From NCBI GenBank assembly GCA_046294345.1, contig JBKBJT010000004.1, forward strand, positions 62,001 to 126,000: a stretch of 64,000 nt of DNA, read 5' to 3'. A model generated the notes under the pieces. The model saw nothing but the letters and a program-made list of their open reading frames with translations. It had not been told where the DNA came from and ran no database searches. The translations under genes were made by a program, and so were the position numbers. The DNA comes from Ferrovibrio sp046294345 (GTDB lineage: Bacteria; Pseudomonadota; Alphaproteobacteria; Ferrovibrionales; Ferrovibrionaceae). Shown piece after piece: positions 42,841-51,753 of this stretch (position 1 is the first letter of the stretch; every line of letters begins with the position of its first letter).

Positions 42841-44793
42841 TCAGGGCTGCGAAAGTTCGTGATACTGGCGGGCGTAGAACATGCGATGCGCCGTCTGCGT
42901 CAGGGCGATGGCTTGCCGTTGGATCGTATCTGGGAGCGTTTTCTCGGATAGGCCCTCAAGTTGATAAGGCCCGGCCTTCATGCCATACCCCAGCAGATCA
43001 CCCTTCGGGGTCAGGATCACGGCATGGCGGCCGTCGCCCACCGCGACATCGAAATTATGCGCCATGGCGATGCGACCGCCATTTTCGGGCACATGACGCA
43101 GATCGACGCCGAAGAACGGGCTGTCGTAGGACAGGCCGAGCAGGCCGAGCAGAGTCGGTCCGACATCCATACTGGAGCCTAGCGTGGTGCGACGCTCAGC
43201 GGCGATATGTTTCGGCGCCAGGAACAGCAAAGGCACCCGGAAAGCCTGTACCGGAATCTGCGCTGCCCCCCATACCTTCGGGCCATGGTCGCCGATCATC
43301 ACGAAGACGGTGTCGTCGAACCATGGTTTCCGGCGGGCAGCATCGATGAACTGGCCCAGCGCCCAGTCGGCGTAGGCGGCGGCGTGGTCACGTTTGTTGG
43401 GCGCCGGTTTCAACGGCACGCGACCTTCCGGATAGAGGAACGGCCGGTGATTGGTGACAGTGAGTGCAGAGAAGAAGAATGGCTCGGGACCTGCGGCCAG
43501 CGTGTCGATGCGGTCCAGCGCCTCCTTGAACAGGTATTCATCGGCCACGCCCCAGATGGTTTTGAAGCTGCGATCCGCGATATCTCCCTCGCCCCAGACA
43601 TGGTCGAAGCCGATGGTTTCCCAGAAATGGCCCATATTGTCGAAGGCGGTGGGGCCGCCATAGAGGAACGCCGTCTGGTAACCGAATTTCTTCAACAGGA
43701 AGGGCAGCGAGTTCATCCCTTCCGAGCCGGCGCGGCGGGCCGTCGAGATGCCGGGGATCGGCGGGAAGGATGTGAAGATCGCCTCCAGCGCGCGCACCGT
43801 GCGATCGCCTGTCGCATAGATGTTGGTGAATAGCAGTCCGTCCTGTGCCAGGCGGTGCCAGTTGGGGGACATCGTTTGCCAGTAGTCTTTCTGCTTTTCG
43901 GTGAAGACATCCTCGAAATAAACCGAGCCGTAGGACTCCTCGAGAATCAACACGACATTCAGCTTTTTCACTGGTGCCGGTCCATTATCCACATACCGGC
44001 GCAGGCTGCGCTCGCTGGGGGCTGCCAGATCGGTGGTGTTGTCCTGCCGCACCATGGCGCGCAGCAGCGGAATGGCCTGGTCCTCAGGGATACCGGCATA
44101 GACGCCGTCGTATTTGCCGTCATTCGTGAAATAAGCGTTGAACAGACTATGCAGCCCATTCACCGCCAATTCGTTGATCGTGCGGTGCAGGGCGGGTTCG
44201 TAGGGGCCGCGCAGGATGAAGGGCAGAGCGAGCGCAGTAGCGAGTACACCGGTAGCCAATGCCCGTCGCCATTCGCCTGCAACTGGTGGTGCCTTCAGCG
44301 CGGCTTGCAGCGGCCGACGCAGCGGCCAGTAAATCAGCAGCACGACCAGCCCAATCGGAGGCATGTAATACCGCAGATCGAAGGATTCGCGGATGTTGCC
44401 GATCACCTCCTTGGGGAAGATCAGGTAATAGACCGCGATGCCGTTGAAGCGGCTGTTGAATTCCTGCCAGAAAAACAGCTCGGCCACCGCGCTGAACACC
44501 GCCACGCCCAGCAGCAGGATCAGCAGGGCATGGGCGGCGACTCGCCCGCTCCGCCAGCCGAAGGGCCGGCGCAGCAGATAGAGGCCAGCCAGAAAGGGCA
44601 AACCCAGCAGGATCGCCGTGGCGATGTCATCGGCCAGGCCGATCAGCCAGGCGGCGATGAATGGAGCGACGGCGGCCGGGGTGTCGAGTGCGACCCAGAT
44701 GGTCAGGATCAGGCGCACGATTGCGGCCAAACCCAGAAAAACGGCCAGGCAGACCAGCCAGAAACGAAGGCGGGGTGGGATGCGGGAAATCAT
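42841..44793 (-). CDS. LTA synthase-like phosphoglycerol transferase (sulfatase fold)
   Basis: A 650-residue inner-membrane protein. About five N-terminal helices (residues ~8-205) are followed by a periplasmic alkaline-phosphatase/sulfatase-type domain. LNVVLILEESYGSVYF holds the first metal-site acid, and TGDRTVRALEAIFTSFPP holds the nucleophile Thr332; VFVMIGDHGPK carries the second metal-site Asp-His. Gram-negative LtaS/OpgB-like enzymes transfer phosphoglycerol or phosphoethanolamine to glycans or lipids. A CTTAC-N6-CTTAC box lies 24 bases before the start, matching one upstream of the nearby response regulator, so it is probably that system's target. Confidence 0.88.
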   Translation of the reverse strand: MISRIPPRLRFWLVCLAVFLGLAAIVRLILTIWVALDTPAAVAPFIAAWLIGLADDIATAILLGLPFLAGLYLLRRPFGWRSGRVAAHALLILLLGVAVFSAVAELFFWQEFNSRFNGIAVYYLIFPKEVIGNIRESFDLRYYMPPIGLVVLLIYWPLRRPLQAALKAPPVAGEWRRALATGVLATALALPFILRGPYEPALHRTINELAVNGLHSLFNAYFTNDGKYDGVYAGIPEDQAIPLLRAMVRQDNTTDLAAPSERSLRRYVDNGPAPVKKLNVVLILEESYGSVYFEDVFTEKQKDYWQTMSPNWHRLAQDGLLFTNIYATGDRTVRALEAIFTSFPPIPGISTARRAGSEGMNSLPFLLKKFGYQTAFLYGGPTAFDNMGHFWETIGFDHVWGEGDIADRSFKTIWGVADEYLFKEALDRIDTLAAGPEPFFFSALTVTNHRPFLYPEGRVPLKPAPNKRDHAAAYADWALGQFIDAARRKPWFDDTVFVMIGDHGPKVWGAAQIPVQAFRVPLLFLAPKHIAAERRTTLGSSMDVGPTLLGLLGLSYDSPFFGVDLRHVPENGGRIAMAHNFDVAVGDGRHAVILTPKGDLLGYGMKAGPYQLEGLSEKTLPDTIQRQAIALTQTAHRMFYARQYHELSQP

Positions 44794-44816
44794 ACCCGCC
44801 TGCCTAGCGAGCCCGA

Positions 44817-44832
44817 CTTACAGCAAGCTTAC
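44817..44832. promoter_or_regulatory. Response-regulator box CTTAC-N6-CTTAC upstream of the LTA-synthase-like gene
   Basis: CTTAC at 44817-44821 and 44828-44832, an 11-bp direct repeat as used by OmpR/PmrA-class dimers. The same arrangement stands upstream of the response regulator at 46990-47005. It lies in the 66-base gap between the histidine kinase and the transferase genes. Confidence 0.5.
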
Positions 44833-44859
44833 ACGAGAGCCACAGGCAGGCGCGATTAG

Positions 44860-46254
44860 CTATTGGCCGGTCGTCTGAACCTGCAATGGAAGTCGAAGGA
44901 TGAATTCGGCGCCTCCGCCAGGTGCGTCGCCCACCGAAACCTGCCCGCCATGGCTGCGCATGGTCTCGGCCACGATGGCCAGGCCCAGGCCCGCACCGGG
45001 ATGCTGACGGTCGCGACCGCGCCAGAAGCGTTCGAAGATATGCTTGCGATGTTCAACCGGTATGCCAGGTCCATGGTCACGCACCGCGATGCTGCCATCA
45101 GGCGACACGATCACCATCACCTCGGTGCCCGGAGCGGTGTGGGCAAGAGCATTCTCCACCAGATTGCGCAGCGCATTTTCCAGCGCATCGGCCGAGGCTT
45201 CCACCAGCACCGGTTTTGAACTGGCGGTCAGAGCCACGGACTTGCCGTCACCAATGGCCAGCGGTGCCACGAAGGCCACCACAGTCTCGGCGATCCGGTT
45301 CAGGTCTGTGGGTTCGATTTTCAGCATCGCGCCTTCCAGCCGCGAGACCTGCAGCAACTGATTTACCAGCCGGTTCATGCGACCGATGTCCTCGGCCAGG
45401 CAGCGGGTGTTGGCATCATCGGGCAGTTCTGCCAGGCGCGCGGTCAGAACGGCCAGCGGCGTGCGCAGTTCATGGGCCGCATTGGCGGTGAAGCGGCGCT
45501 GTATCTCGAAGCCCTGTTCCAGGCGGTCGAGCGCGCTGTTGATCGCCAGCGGCAGGGGCAGAATTTCCTCCGGCACGCCGTGTGTGGGCAGACGCAGGTT
45601 GCGTGTTTCCGGGCCGATCTGCCGGGCCCGCAGCGATAATTCCCGGATTGGCCCCAGGCTGGTGCGGATGGTCCAGATGGCGATGAACAGCGCCGCTGCC
45701 AGCACGACGGGCAGAGTCCAGACGATGCGGGTGGCGAATTCGCTCAGCAGCGTGTCGACGAATACATCGGGATGAATACGACCCTGTGCAACGAAGATGC
45801 GATAACCGGCAGGCAGGTCGGCATCGTCGAGCAGGGCGTGATAGGGCGATTCCTGACCATCGGCATCCAGCAGCCGGAAAACGGAACCAGGCGTCATTCG
45901 TATGGCAGGGGGCAGATCCGAAACGCTTCGCCGCGCCTTGTCGCTGGAGGCAGCAACGATCCCGCCCTGCGCATCCAACACAGCGTACATGTAACCATCG
46001 CCGGACTCGCGATAGGCTTGCTGCAGTGACGCCGGCAGATCAATGACCAGCCGGCCATCGCGCAACTGGGCATGGCGCGCGACCTGGCTGGCCTGGACCT
46101 GCAGGCCGGCATCGTCGAGGTCGTCGAGGGCGAACCACGCATACTGGCTGATGACCAGGGCGACCAGCAGCATCGATCCCAGCAGCACCCCGCCCAACCG
46201 CCAGGCCAACCTGGCCTGCAGTGACCAGCCTGTATTCTGCCGGGTATCTGTCAT
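44860..46254 (-). CDS. Sensor histidine kinase (EnvZ/PmrB class)
   Basis: A 464-residue membrane kinase: TM1 about 20-42, a periplasmic sensor of about 130 residues (with the FALDDLDDAGL opening), TM2 about 176-198, a HAMP domain, and the dimerisation helix with phospho-acceptor His261 in AAHELRTPLAV. The ATP-binding N box NLVENALAHT and G boxes DHGPGIP and GAGLGLAIV follow. Its start overlaps the response-regulator stop by four bases, so they form one operon. The acidic periplasmic domain suggests a cation, pH or antimicrobial-peptide signal, which is inference. Confidence 0.92.
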   Translation of the reverse strand: MTDTRQNTGWSLQARLAWRLGGVLLGSMLLVALVISQYAWFALDDLDDAGLQVQASQVARHAQLRDGRLVIDLPASLQQAYRESGDGYMYAVLDAQGGIVAASSDKARRSVSDLPPAIRMTPGSVFRLLDADGQESPYHALLDDADLPAGYRIFVAQGRIHPDVFVDTLLSEFATRIVWTLPVVLAAALFIAIWTIRTSLGPIRELSLRARQIGPETRNLRLPTHGVPEEILPLPLAINSALDRLEQGFEIQRRFTANAAHELRTPLAVLTARLAELPDDANTRCLAEDIGRMNRLVNQLLQVSRLEGAMLKIEPTDLNRIAETVVAFVAPLAIGDGKSVALTASSKPVLVEASADALENALRNLVENALAHTAPGTEVMVIVSPDGSIAVRDHGPGIPVEHRKHIFERFWRGRDRQHPGAGLGLAIVAETMRSHGGQVSVGDAPGGGAEFILRLPLQVQTTGQ

Positions 46255-46928
46255 GTCGCGTTGTCCGCCAGCATGTAGCCGACACCGCGCACAGTATGAA
46301 TCTCGCCCGAGAAGCCGCCGCCTGCCAGCTTGCGGCGCAGACGATGCAGCAGAACCTCAAGCGAATTCGGGGTCACGTCGTCGTCGAAGCCATAGACGCG
46401 TTCCTCCAGGTGCCGTTTTGGCACCACGCGGCCGCTACGCCGCAGAAGATTTTCCAGCAGGGTCATCTCGCGTGCGGTGAGGGCGAGCGGCCTGCCATCC
46501 ACCGTCACTTCGCGACCGGCGGTGTCGAAGCGGATATTGCCGGTTTCCAGCACTACGCCCAGCGCCCCGCTCGGTCGGCGCAGGAGGGCTTTCAGGCGCG
46601 CGATCAGTTCCGGCATGGCAAACGGCTTGAGCAGATAATCGTCGGCGCCACTATTCAGGCCAGTGACACGGTCTTCCACTTCATCACGCGCGGTGAGAAT
46701 CAGCACTGGCGTGGTATCGCGCCGGGCCCGCAGTTCCTGCAGGATGACAAGACCGTCTTCATCCGGCAAACCGAGATCCAGCACGATGGCATCGTACCGC
46801 GACGTGGACAGCGCCGTTCTGGCCAGTTCCACGGTACCGACGGCATCCACGGTGAAACCCGTCCGAGCCAGGCTGCGCTGGATCAGGTCAAGCAGGCTGG
46901 TTTCGTCTTCGATCAAAAGCAGGCGCAT
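46251..46928 (-). CDS. OmpR-family response regulator (PmrA/QseB-like)
   Basis: A 225-residue regulator: receiver domain with Asp8, phospho-acceptor Asp51 (YDAIVLDLGLPDEDG), switch Thr in LILTARDE and Lys in LLKPFAMPELIARL, and a winged-helix DNA-binding domain (from about 128, LTAREMTLLENLL...LEVLLHRLRRKL). It ends overlapping the kinase start. Tandem CTTAC repeats 62-77 bases upstream suggest autoregulation. The same box precedes the LTA-synthase-like gene, which makes a membrane- or envelope-modification response likely. Confidence 0.93.
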   Translation of the reverse strand: MRLLLIEDETSLLDLIQRSLARTGFTVDAVGTVELARTALSTSRYDAIVLDLGLPDEDGLVILQELRARRDTTPVLILTARDEVEDRVTGLNSGADDYLLKPFAMPELIARLKALLRRPSGALGVVLETGNIRFDTAGREVTVDGRPLALTAREMTLLENLLRRSGRVVPKRHLEERVYGFDDDVTPNSLEVLLHRLRRKLAGGGFSGEIHTVRGVGYMLADNAT

Positions 46929-46985
46929 GATGGTGGGCGGGACGCGGTATCGGCAGGTTGGGGCGAGCCAAGTAGTCTCGGTCGG

Positions 46986-47010
46986 GCAGCTTACCGGCAG
47001 CTTACGGTAA
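46986..47010. promoter_or_regulatory. Response-regulator box: tandem 11-bp repeat
   Basis: GCAGCTTACCG (46986-46996) and GCAGCTTACGG (46997-47007) are tandem copies differing at one base. They give CTTAC-N6-CTTAC on the plus strand, or GTAAG-N6-GTAAG toward the regulator gene. TTACCG/CGGTAA (46991-47010) is also an inverted repeat. Confidence 0.6.
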
Positions 47011-47173
47011 AAAACATGAACGGGCAGGCCCGAAGGGGGAGATGGCCGCTCCGACCCGCCGATTTGCCTGCCTCAGCGGTCGTGCGGATCGCCTTGGACA
47101 TGAAATTCCGGTGACTGCGGCGAAATGGCCATTGCGCCCCTGGCCTGAGTCCGAGTAGAAGGGCGGCGGGACA

Positions 47174-47211
47174 CGCCCCCCCAACGGGGCGCTTACTATC
47201 TGGAAGGATAG
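47174..47211 (+). ncRNA. serC leader: two small hairpins, the second enclosing the ribosome site
   Basis: CGCCCC (47174-47179) pairs with GGGGCG (47186-47191), and CTATC (47196-47200) with GATAG (47207-47211). The second loop, TGGAAG, contains the serC Shine-Dalgarno core. The position and form resemble the alphaproteobacterial serC RNA motif, but I cannot align it to the family here. Effector unknown. Confidence 0.5.
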
Positions 47212-47214
47212 ACA

Positions 47215-48399
47215 ATGACCAAGCCTGCCGCGCGCCCTGCCGCAAAACCGGCCCGTGCGCATTTCTCCTCCGGCCCCTGCGCCAAGCGCCCCGGCTGGAC
47301 CCCCGAAATCCTGAAAAACGCCCTGGTTGGCCGCTCGCATCGTTCGAAAGAGGGCAAGGCCCGTCTGGTCGAGGCCATCGAGCTGCACCGCAAGATCCTG
47401 GGCATTCCGGCCGACTACCGGATCGGCATCGTGCCGGCTTCCGATACCGGCGCCGTCGAGATGGCTTTGTGGTCGCTGCTCGGCCCGCGCGGCGTCGACG
47501 TACTGGCCTGGGAAAGCTTCGGCTCTGGCTGGGGTGGCGACATTTCCAAGGAGCTCAAGCTCAAGGATGTCCGCACGCTCAAGGCCGGCTATGGCGAGAT
47601 TCCCGACCTGAAACAGGTGGACTGGACCCGCGATGTGGTCTTCACCTGGAACGGCACCACCTCGGGCGTGAAGGTTCCCAACGGCGACTGGATCGCCGAC
47701 AACCGTGAAGGCCTGTCAATCTGCGACGCCACCTCGGCGGTGTTCGCCATGGACCTGCCTTGGTCCAAGCTGGATGTCACCACATGGTCGTGGCAGAAGG
47801 CGACCGGCGGCGAGGCCGCGCATGGCATGATCGTGCTCAGCCCGCGCGCAGTGCAGCGCCTGGAGACCTATACTCCGGCATGGCCGCTGCCGAAGATCTT
47901 CCGCATGGCCAAAGACGGCAAGCTGATCGAAGGCATCTTCAAGGGCGAGACGATCAACACGCCATCCATGCTCTGCGTCGAAGACATCATCGACGCCCTG
48001 AAATGGGGTGAGAGTGTCGGCGGCCTGCAGGGCATGATCGCCCGCTCGGAAGCCAACCTGAAGACGATCGCCGACTGGGCTGCCAAGACCGACTGGGTCG
48101 GTTTCCTGGCCAGTGATCCTGCCGTGCGGTCCAACACCTCGATCTGCCTCAAGGTGGTTGATCCGTGGTTCACCGCCCTGGGTCCGAAGGACCAGGAGGC
48201 GGCAGCCAAGCAGATTGCCGGCCTGCTGGAGAAAGAGGGCGTGGCGCTGGATATCGGCGCCTATCGCGACGCACCTCCGGGCCTGCGTATCTGGGGCGGC
48301 GCCACGGTGGATACCGCCGATGTGGCCGCGTTGTGCCCCTGGCTGGACTGGGCCTTCGCCGAGGTGAGGGCCACCTACAAGCCGGCCGCAGCCGCCTGA
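47215..48399 (+). CDS. serC: Phosphoserine aminotransferase
   Basis: A 394-residue PLP enzyme of the alphaproteobacterial SerC type. HFSSGPCAKRPGWTPE is the class opening, the PLP lysine is Lys195 in WSWQKATGGE, and GETINTPSMLCVEDI is a strongly conserved block. It converts 3-phosphohydroxypyruvate to phosphoserine. GGAAGGA lies within a small hairpin directly before the ATG. serA follows after 69 bases containing a terminator-like stem, so serA may be partly read through or separately started. Confidence 0.94.
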   Translation: MTKPAARPAAKPARAHFSSGPCAKRPGWTPEILKNALVGRSHRSKEGKARLVEAIELHRKILGIPADYRIGIVPASDTGAVEMALWSLLGPRGVDVLAWESFGSGWGGDISKELKLKDVRTLKAGYGEIPDLKQVDWTRDVVFTWNGTTSGVKVPNGDWIADNREGLSICDATSAVFAMDLPWSKLDVTTWSWQKATGGEAAHGMIVLSPRAVQRLETYTPAWPLPKIFRMAKDGKLIEGIFKGETINTPSMLCVEDIIDALKWGESVGGLQGMIARSEANLKTIADWAAKTDWVGFLASDPAVRSNTSICLKVVDPWFTALGPKDQEAAAKQIAGLLEKEGVALDIGAYRDAPPGLRIWGGATVDTADVAALCPWLDWAFAEVRATYKPAAAA

Positions 48400-48412
48400 T
48401 CATACTTTGAAC

Positions 48413-48440
48413 GGGCGCCGCGGTTGCGGCGCCCGATTTT
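48413..48440 (+). terminator. Terminator/attenuator hairpin between serC and serA
   Basis: GGGCGCCGC (48413-48421) and GCGGCGCCC (48426-48434) make a 9-bp stem with a GGTT loop followed by GATTTT. With 28 bases left before serA it probably acts as partial terminator or mRNA-stabilising element. Confidence 0.65.
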
Positions 48441-48468
48441 GCTCCATTCCAAATTCGAGGACTACACC

Positions 48469-50043
48469 ATGGTCAAGGTTCTGATTTCCGACGAACTGAG
48501 CCCGGCCGCCGTCGACATCTTCAAGTCGCGTGGCGTGCAGGTCGATATCAAGACGGGCCTGAAGCCCGAGGAGTTGCTGGCCATCATCGGGGATTATGAT
48601 GGCCTGGCGATCCGTTCGGCCACCAAGGTCACCGCCAAGGTGTTGGAAGCCGCCTCCAAGCTGAAGGTCGTCGGTCGTGCCGGCATCGGCGTAGACAATG
48701 TCGACATTCCGGCCGCCACCGCGCGCGGCGTCTGCGTGATGAACACGCCATTCGGCAATTCGATCACCACCGCCGAGCATGCCGTGGCCATGATGATGGC
48801 GCTGGCCCGCGAAATCCCGCAGGCTGACCGCTCTACCCAAGCCGGCAAGTGGGAGAAAAACCGCTTCATGGGCGTCGAGCTGTATGGCAAGACGCTGGGC
48901 CTGATCGGCTGCGGCAATATCGGCTCCATCGTGGCCGATCGGGCCCAGGGCCTGAAGATGCGCGTGGTGGGCTACGATCCGTTCCTGACGCCCGAGCGCG
49001 CCACGGCACTGGGCATCGAGAAGGTCGAGTTGGACGAGTTGCTGGCCCGCGCCGATTTCATCAGCCTGCACACCCCGCTGACCGAGCAGACCAAGAACAT
49101 CCTGGATGCCAAGGCACTGGCCAAGTGCAAGAAGGGCGTGCGGATCGTCAATTGCGCCCGCGGCGGTCTGGTCAACGAGGCCGACCTGAAGGCGGCTTTG
49201 GACAGCGGCCATGTCTCGGGCGCGGCTTTCGACGTATTTGTCACCGAGCCGGCCAAGGAGAACGTGCTGTTTGGCCACGAGCGCTTCATTGCCACCCCGC
49301 ATCTCGGCGCCTCGACCAACGAGGCGCAGGAGAATGTCGCCCTGCAGGTGGCCGAGCAGATTTCCGATTACCTGATCTCCGGCGCCGTCACTAACGCGTT
49401 GAACATGCCTTCGGTCTCGGCGGAAGACGCGCCGAAACTGAAACCCTACATGAAGCTGGCCGAACAGCTCGGCAGCTTCGTCGGCCAACTGGCCGAAGCC
49501 AATCTGACCAAGGTGATGATCGAATACGAAGGCCATGTGGCGACGCTGAACACGCGCCCGCTGACCGCCATCGTGCTGGAGGGCCTGTTGCGCCGCCAGC
49601 TCGACAGCGTCAACATGGTCAACGCTCCGCTGGTGGCCAAGGAGCGCAACATCGAGGTCTCCGAGGTGAAGCATGATCGCGAGGGCGACTACCACACGCT
49701 GATGCGCGTTACGATCCATGCCGACAAGGTGCGGCATCTGTCGGGTACGCTGTTCGCTGATAAACGGCCGCGCGTGGTGGAGATCAAGGGCATCGACATC
49801 GACGCCGAACTCGGCCCGAACATGCTCTATGTCACCAATGAAGACAAACCGGGCTTCATCGGCCGGCTGGGTACTGTGCTGGGCGATGCTGGCATCAATA
49901 TCGCCACCTTCCATCTCGGCCGCGCCGCGCGGGGCCAGGAAGCCATCTGCCTGGTCGAGGTCGATGGTCCGATTCCGGCCGCCGTCGCTGCCAAGGTGAA
50001 GGAAATTCCCGGCGTACGGCAGGCCACCCCGTTGCAGTTCTGA
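48469..50043 (+). CDS. serA: D-3-phosphoglycerate dehydrogenase
   Basis: A 524-residue long-form enzyme: D-isomer 2-hydroxyacid dehydrogenase core with NAD motif GLIGCGNIGSIVADRAQGL, NCARGGLVNEADL with the catalytic region, and TPHLGAST with the catalytic His; then the intervening domain (about 320-450) and a C-terminal ACT domain (GFIGRLGTVLGDAGINIATFHLGR) for serine feedback. It oxidises 3-phosphoglycerate, the first step of serine synthesis. The start follows TTCGAGG; in-frame codons before it overlap the hairpin. Confidence 0.96.
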   Translation: MVKVLISDELSPAAVDIFKSRGVQVDIKTGLKPEELLAIIGDYDGLAIRSATKVTAKVLEAASKLKVVGRAGIGVDNVDIPAATARGVCVMNTPFGNSITTAEHAVAMMMALAREIPQADRSTQAGKWEKNRFMGVELYGKTLGLIGCGNIGSIVADRAQGLKMRVVGYDPFLTPERATALGIEKVELDELLARADFISLHTPLTEQTKNILDAKALAKCKKGVRIVNCARGGLVNEADLKAALDSGHVSGAAFDVFVTEPAKENVLFGHERFIATPHLGASTNEAQENVALQVAEQISDYLISGAVTNALNMPSVSAEDAPKLKPYMKLAEQLGSFVGQLAEANLTKVMIEYEGHVATLNTRPLTAIVLEGLLRRQLDSVNMVNAPLVAKERNIEVSEVKHDREGDYHTLMRVTIHADKVRHLSGTLFADKRPRVVEIKGIDIDAELGPNMLYVTNEDKPGFIGRLGTVLGDAGINIATFHLGRAARGQEAICLVEVDGPIPAAVAAKVKEIPGVRQATPLQF

Positions 50044-50127
50044 TCTCGTCAAGCGCGATTCGTCGCTTTACGCGGGTCGGGCCGGCCGCTTTACTGGCAA
50101 TTGCCTCTCCGTAACAGGGAGCCTGCC

Positions 50128-50397
50128 ATGGCCCGCCCGACCCGTTCTGTTTTTACCTTGCTCCTGCCACTGGCCTTGATTGCCTGCGGGCCGCCTTCGA
50201 CCGATGAGGCTCTGCGCAAGGCCGAGAAGGCCGGCACGAAGGGCGAACTGGAAAAGGCACTCGGTCGACCGAGTGAAATCCAGAAACTCGGCCCGCTGGA
50301 ACAGTGGAGCTATAAGACCAGCGATGGCTCGGTAACGTTTGTGATTGCCGGTGACAAGGTCACGCTCGCTTCGGGCGGTACGACAAAAAAGAATTGA
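50128..50397 (+). CDS. Small lipoprotein
   Basis: An 89-residue protein with a type II signal peptide: MARPTRSVFTLLLPLALIAC, lipobox LIAC, lipidated Cys20. The mature part is a short charged helix (DEALRKAEKAGTKGELEKALG) followed by a beta-rich piece (EQWSYKTSDGSVTFVIAGDKVTLA) reminiscent of SmpA/OmlA-like beta folds. No clear family; possibly an outer-membrane assembly or protease-inhibitor lipoprotein. GGGAG precedes the ATG. It converges on yggS, 10 bases between stops. Confidence 0.8.
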   Translation: MARPTRSVFTLLLPLALIACGPPSTDEALRKAEKAGTKGELEKALGRPSEIQKLGPLEQWSYKTSDGSVTFVIAGDKVTLASGGTTKKN

Positions 50398-50407
50398 ATC
50401 CGTCTGC

Positions 50408-51103
50408 TCAGGTGGCGGGTGGGTAATCCCGCCCGCCAAAAATAGCGCTGCCTACCCGCACATGGGTGGCGCCCAGCATCACCGCCGTGTCGAAATCGCC
50501 GCTCATGCCCATGCTGAGCTGATCAAGTCCGTTGCGCTTCGCGATCTTGTTCAGCAGTGCGAAATGCGGCGCCGGTTCTTCCTCAGCGGGTGGGATGCAC
50601 ATCAGGCCCACCACCGGCAGGTCCAGTGCGCGGCAAGTCGCAATGAAGGCATCGGCGTCTTGCGGCGCGCAGCCAGCCTTCTGCGGTTCCTCGCCGGTAT
50701 TCACCTGCACGAAGCAGGGCAGGCGGCGGCCGCTTTTCCCGAATTCTTTCGCCAGTTCCTGCGCCAGGCTTTCGCGGTCGAGCGTATGGATCACGTCGAA
50801 ATGGGCCACCGCCTGCTTCACTTTGTTGGTCTGCAACGGACCGATCAGATGCAGCACCAGGTCGGGATACGTCTCGCGCAGGGGCGGATATTTCGCCATG
50901 CCTTCCTGTACGCGGTTTTCGCCGAAATGGCGCTGGCCGGCAGCCAGGGCCTCGATAATGGCTTCGGCCGGGAAGGTTTTGGCCACGGCGATCAGGGTCA
51001 CGCCGGCCGGATCGCGGCCGGCTTCGGCTGCGGCCTCGGTAATCTGGTGGCGCACGGCGGCGAGGCGCTGGGCGAGAGAGGCTTCCGGCGGGGATACGGT
51101 CAT
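50408..51103 (-). CDS. yggS: YggS-family PLP homeostasis protein
   Basis: A 231-residue alanine-racemase-fold PLP protein. LIAVAKTFPAEAI carries the PLP lysine, FGENRVQEG, LHLIGPLQTNKVKQA and LSMGMSGDFDTAVMLGATHVRVGSAIFG are the four class blocks. YggS/PROSC proteins keep pyridoxal phosphate and amino-acid pools balanced. The start at 51103 is placed at the conserved N terminus; the frame is open 32 codons further but without family support. Only 14 bases separate it from the divergent ThiE-like gene. Confidence 0.9.
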   Translation of the reverse strand: MTVSPPEASLAQRLAAVRHQITEAAAEAGRDPAGVTLIAVAKTFPAEAIIEALAAGQRHFGENRVQEGMAKYPPLRETYPDLVLHLIGPLQTNKVKQAVAHFDVIHTLDRESLAQELAKEFGKSGRRLPCFVQVNTGEEPQKAGCAPQDADAFIATCRALDLPVVGLMCIPPAEEEPAPHFALLNKIAKRNGLDQLSMGMSGDFDTAVMLGATHVRVGSAIFGGRDYPPAT

Positions 51104-51117
51104 GGCAGGCTGCGGCA

Positions 51118-51753
51118 ATGAATCGACATCGGCGCACGCTAGCAACCCGGTCGGTCGGACGAAAGCCCCCCAGTCGGACTGGATTGGGTCGGCCTGCATC
51201 GTGGCCAGGTCTGATCCTGCTCACCGATGCCCGGCGGCTGCCCGATCCATTACCGGCGCTGCGCCGCCTACCGCAGGGCAGCGCGGTGATCCTGCGGCAT
51301 TACGAATGGCCCTATGTGCGTCGTTTGGCCCTGGCGCGTGCCATGGCCGATCTGTGCCGGCAGCGCGGCCTGATCCTGCTGGTGGCCGGTGATGCGAGGC
51401 TGGCCCGTGCGGTCGGTGCGGCAGGTGTACATCTGCCGCAGGGATTGCTGCCGTTGGCAACGGGATTGCGGCGGCAGTTCGGGATGGTGACCGCGGCGGC
51501 CCATGATGCCGGCGCGGTGGCGCTGGCGGCGCGGGCCGGAGCTGATGCGGTTCTGGTTTCCCCGGTCTTTGCCACGCCCAGCCACCCCGGCGCAAAGGGA
51601 CTCGGAGCAGTACGCTTTGCCGCTCTGGCGCGTCATGCGCGGCGCAAGGGCCTGCGGGTCTATGCCCTGGGGGGGGTGAACGCGGCGACGGCGCGGCGCC
51701 TCAAGGCAATAGCCATGGCCGGCATCGCCGGGATTAGCGATATTGTGCCATAA
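51118..51753 (+). CDS. Thiamine phosphate synthase (ThiE/TenI)-like protein
   Basis: A 211-residue TIM-barrel protein of the ThiE/TenI fold. LILLTDARRL, AVGAAGVHLPQG and GADAVLVSPVFATPSHPGAKGLG follow the ThiE pattern, and LYALGGVNAATARRLKA is the phosphate-binding end. Some pyrophosphate-binding residues cannot be confirmed, so it may be a TenI-like or divergent ThiE protein. The first ~30 residues are not part of the fold, so a later start (for example TTG 51184) is possible. No other thiamine genes are near. A strong bidirectional terminator follows. Confidence 0.78.
   Translation: MNRHRRTLATRSVGRKPPSRTGLGRPASWPGLILLTDARRLPDPLPALRRLPQGSAVILRHYEWPYVRRLALARAMADLCRQRGLILLVAGDARLARAVGAAGVHLPQGLLPLATGLRRQFGMVTAAAHDAGAVALAARAGADAVLVSPVFATPSHPGAKGLGAVRFAALARHARRKGLRVYALGGVNAATARRLKAIAMAGIAGISDIVP

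Noticed and set aside
48400..50052. 550-codon open frame antisense to serA
   Set aside because: Codon-bias shadow: serA is a full, motif-complete enzyme and the antisense translation is low-complexity without family features.
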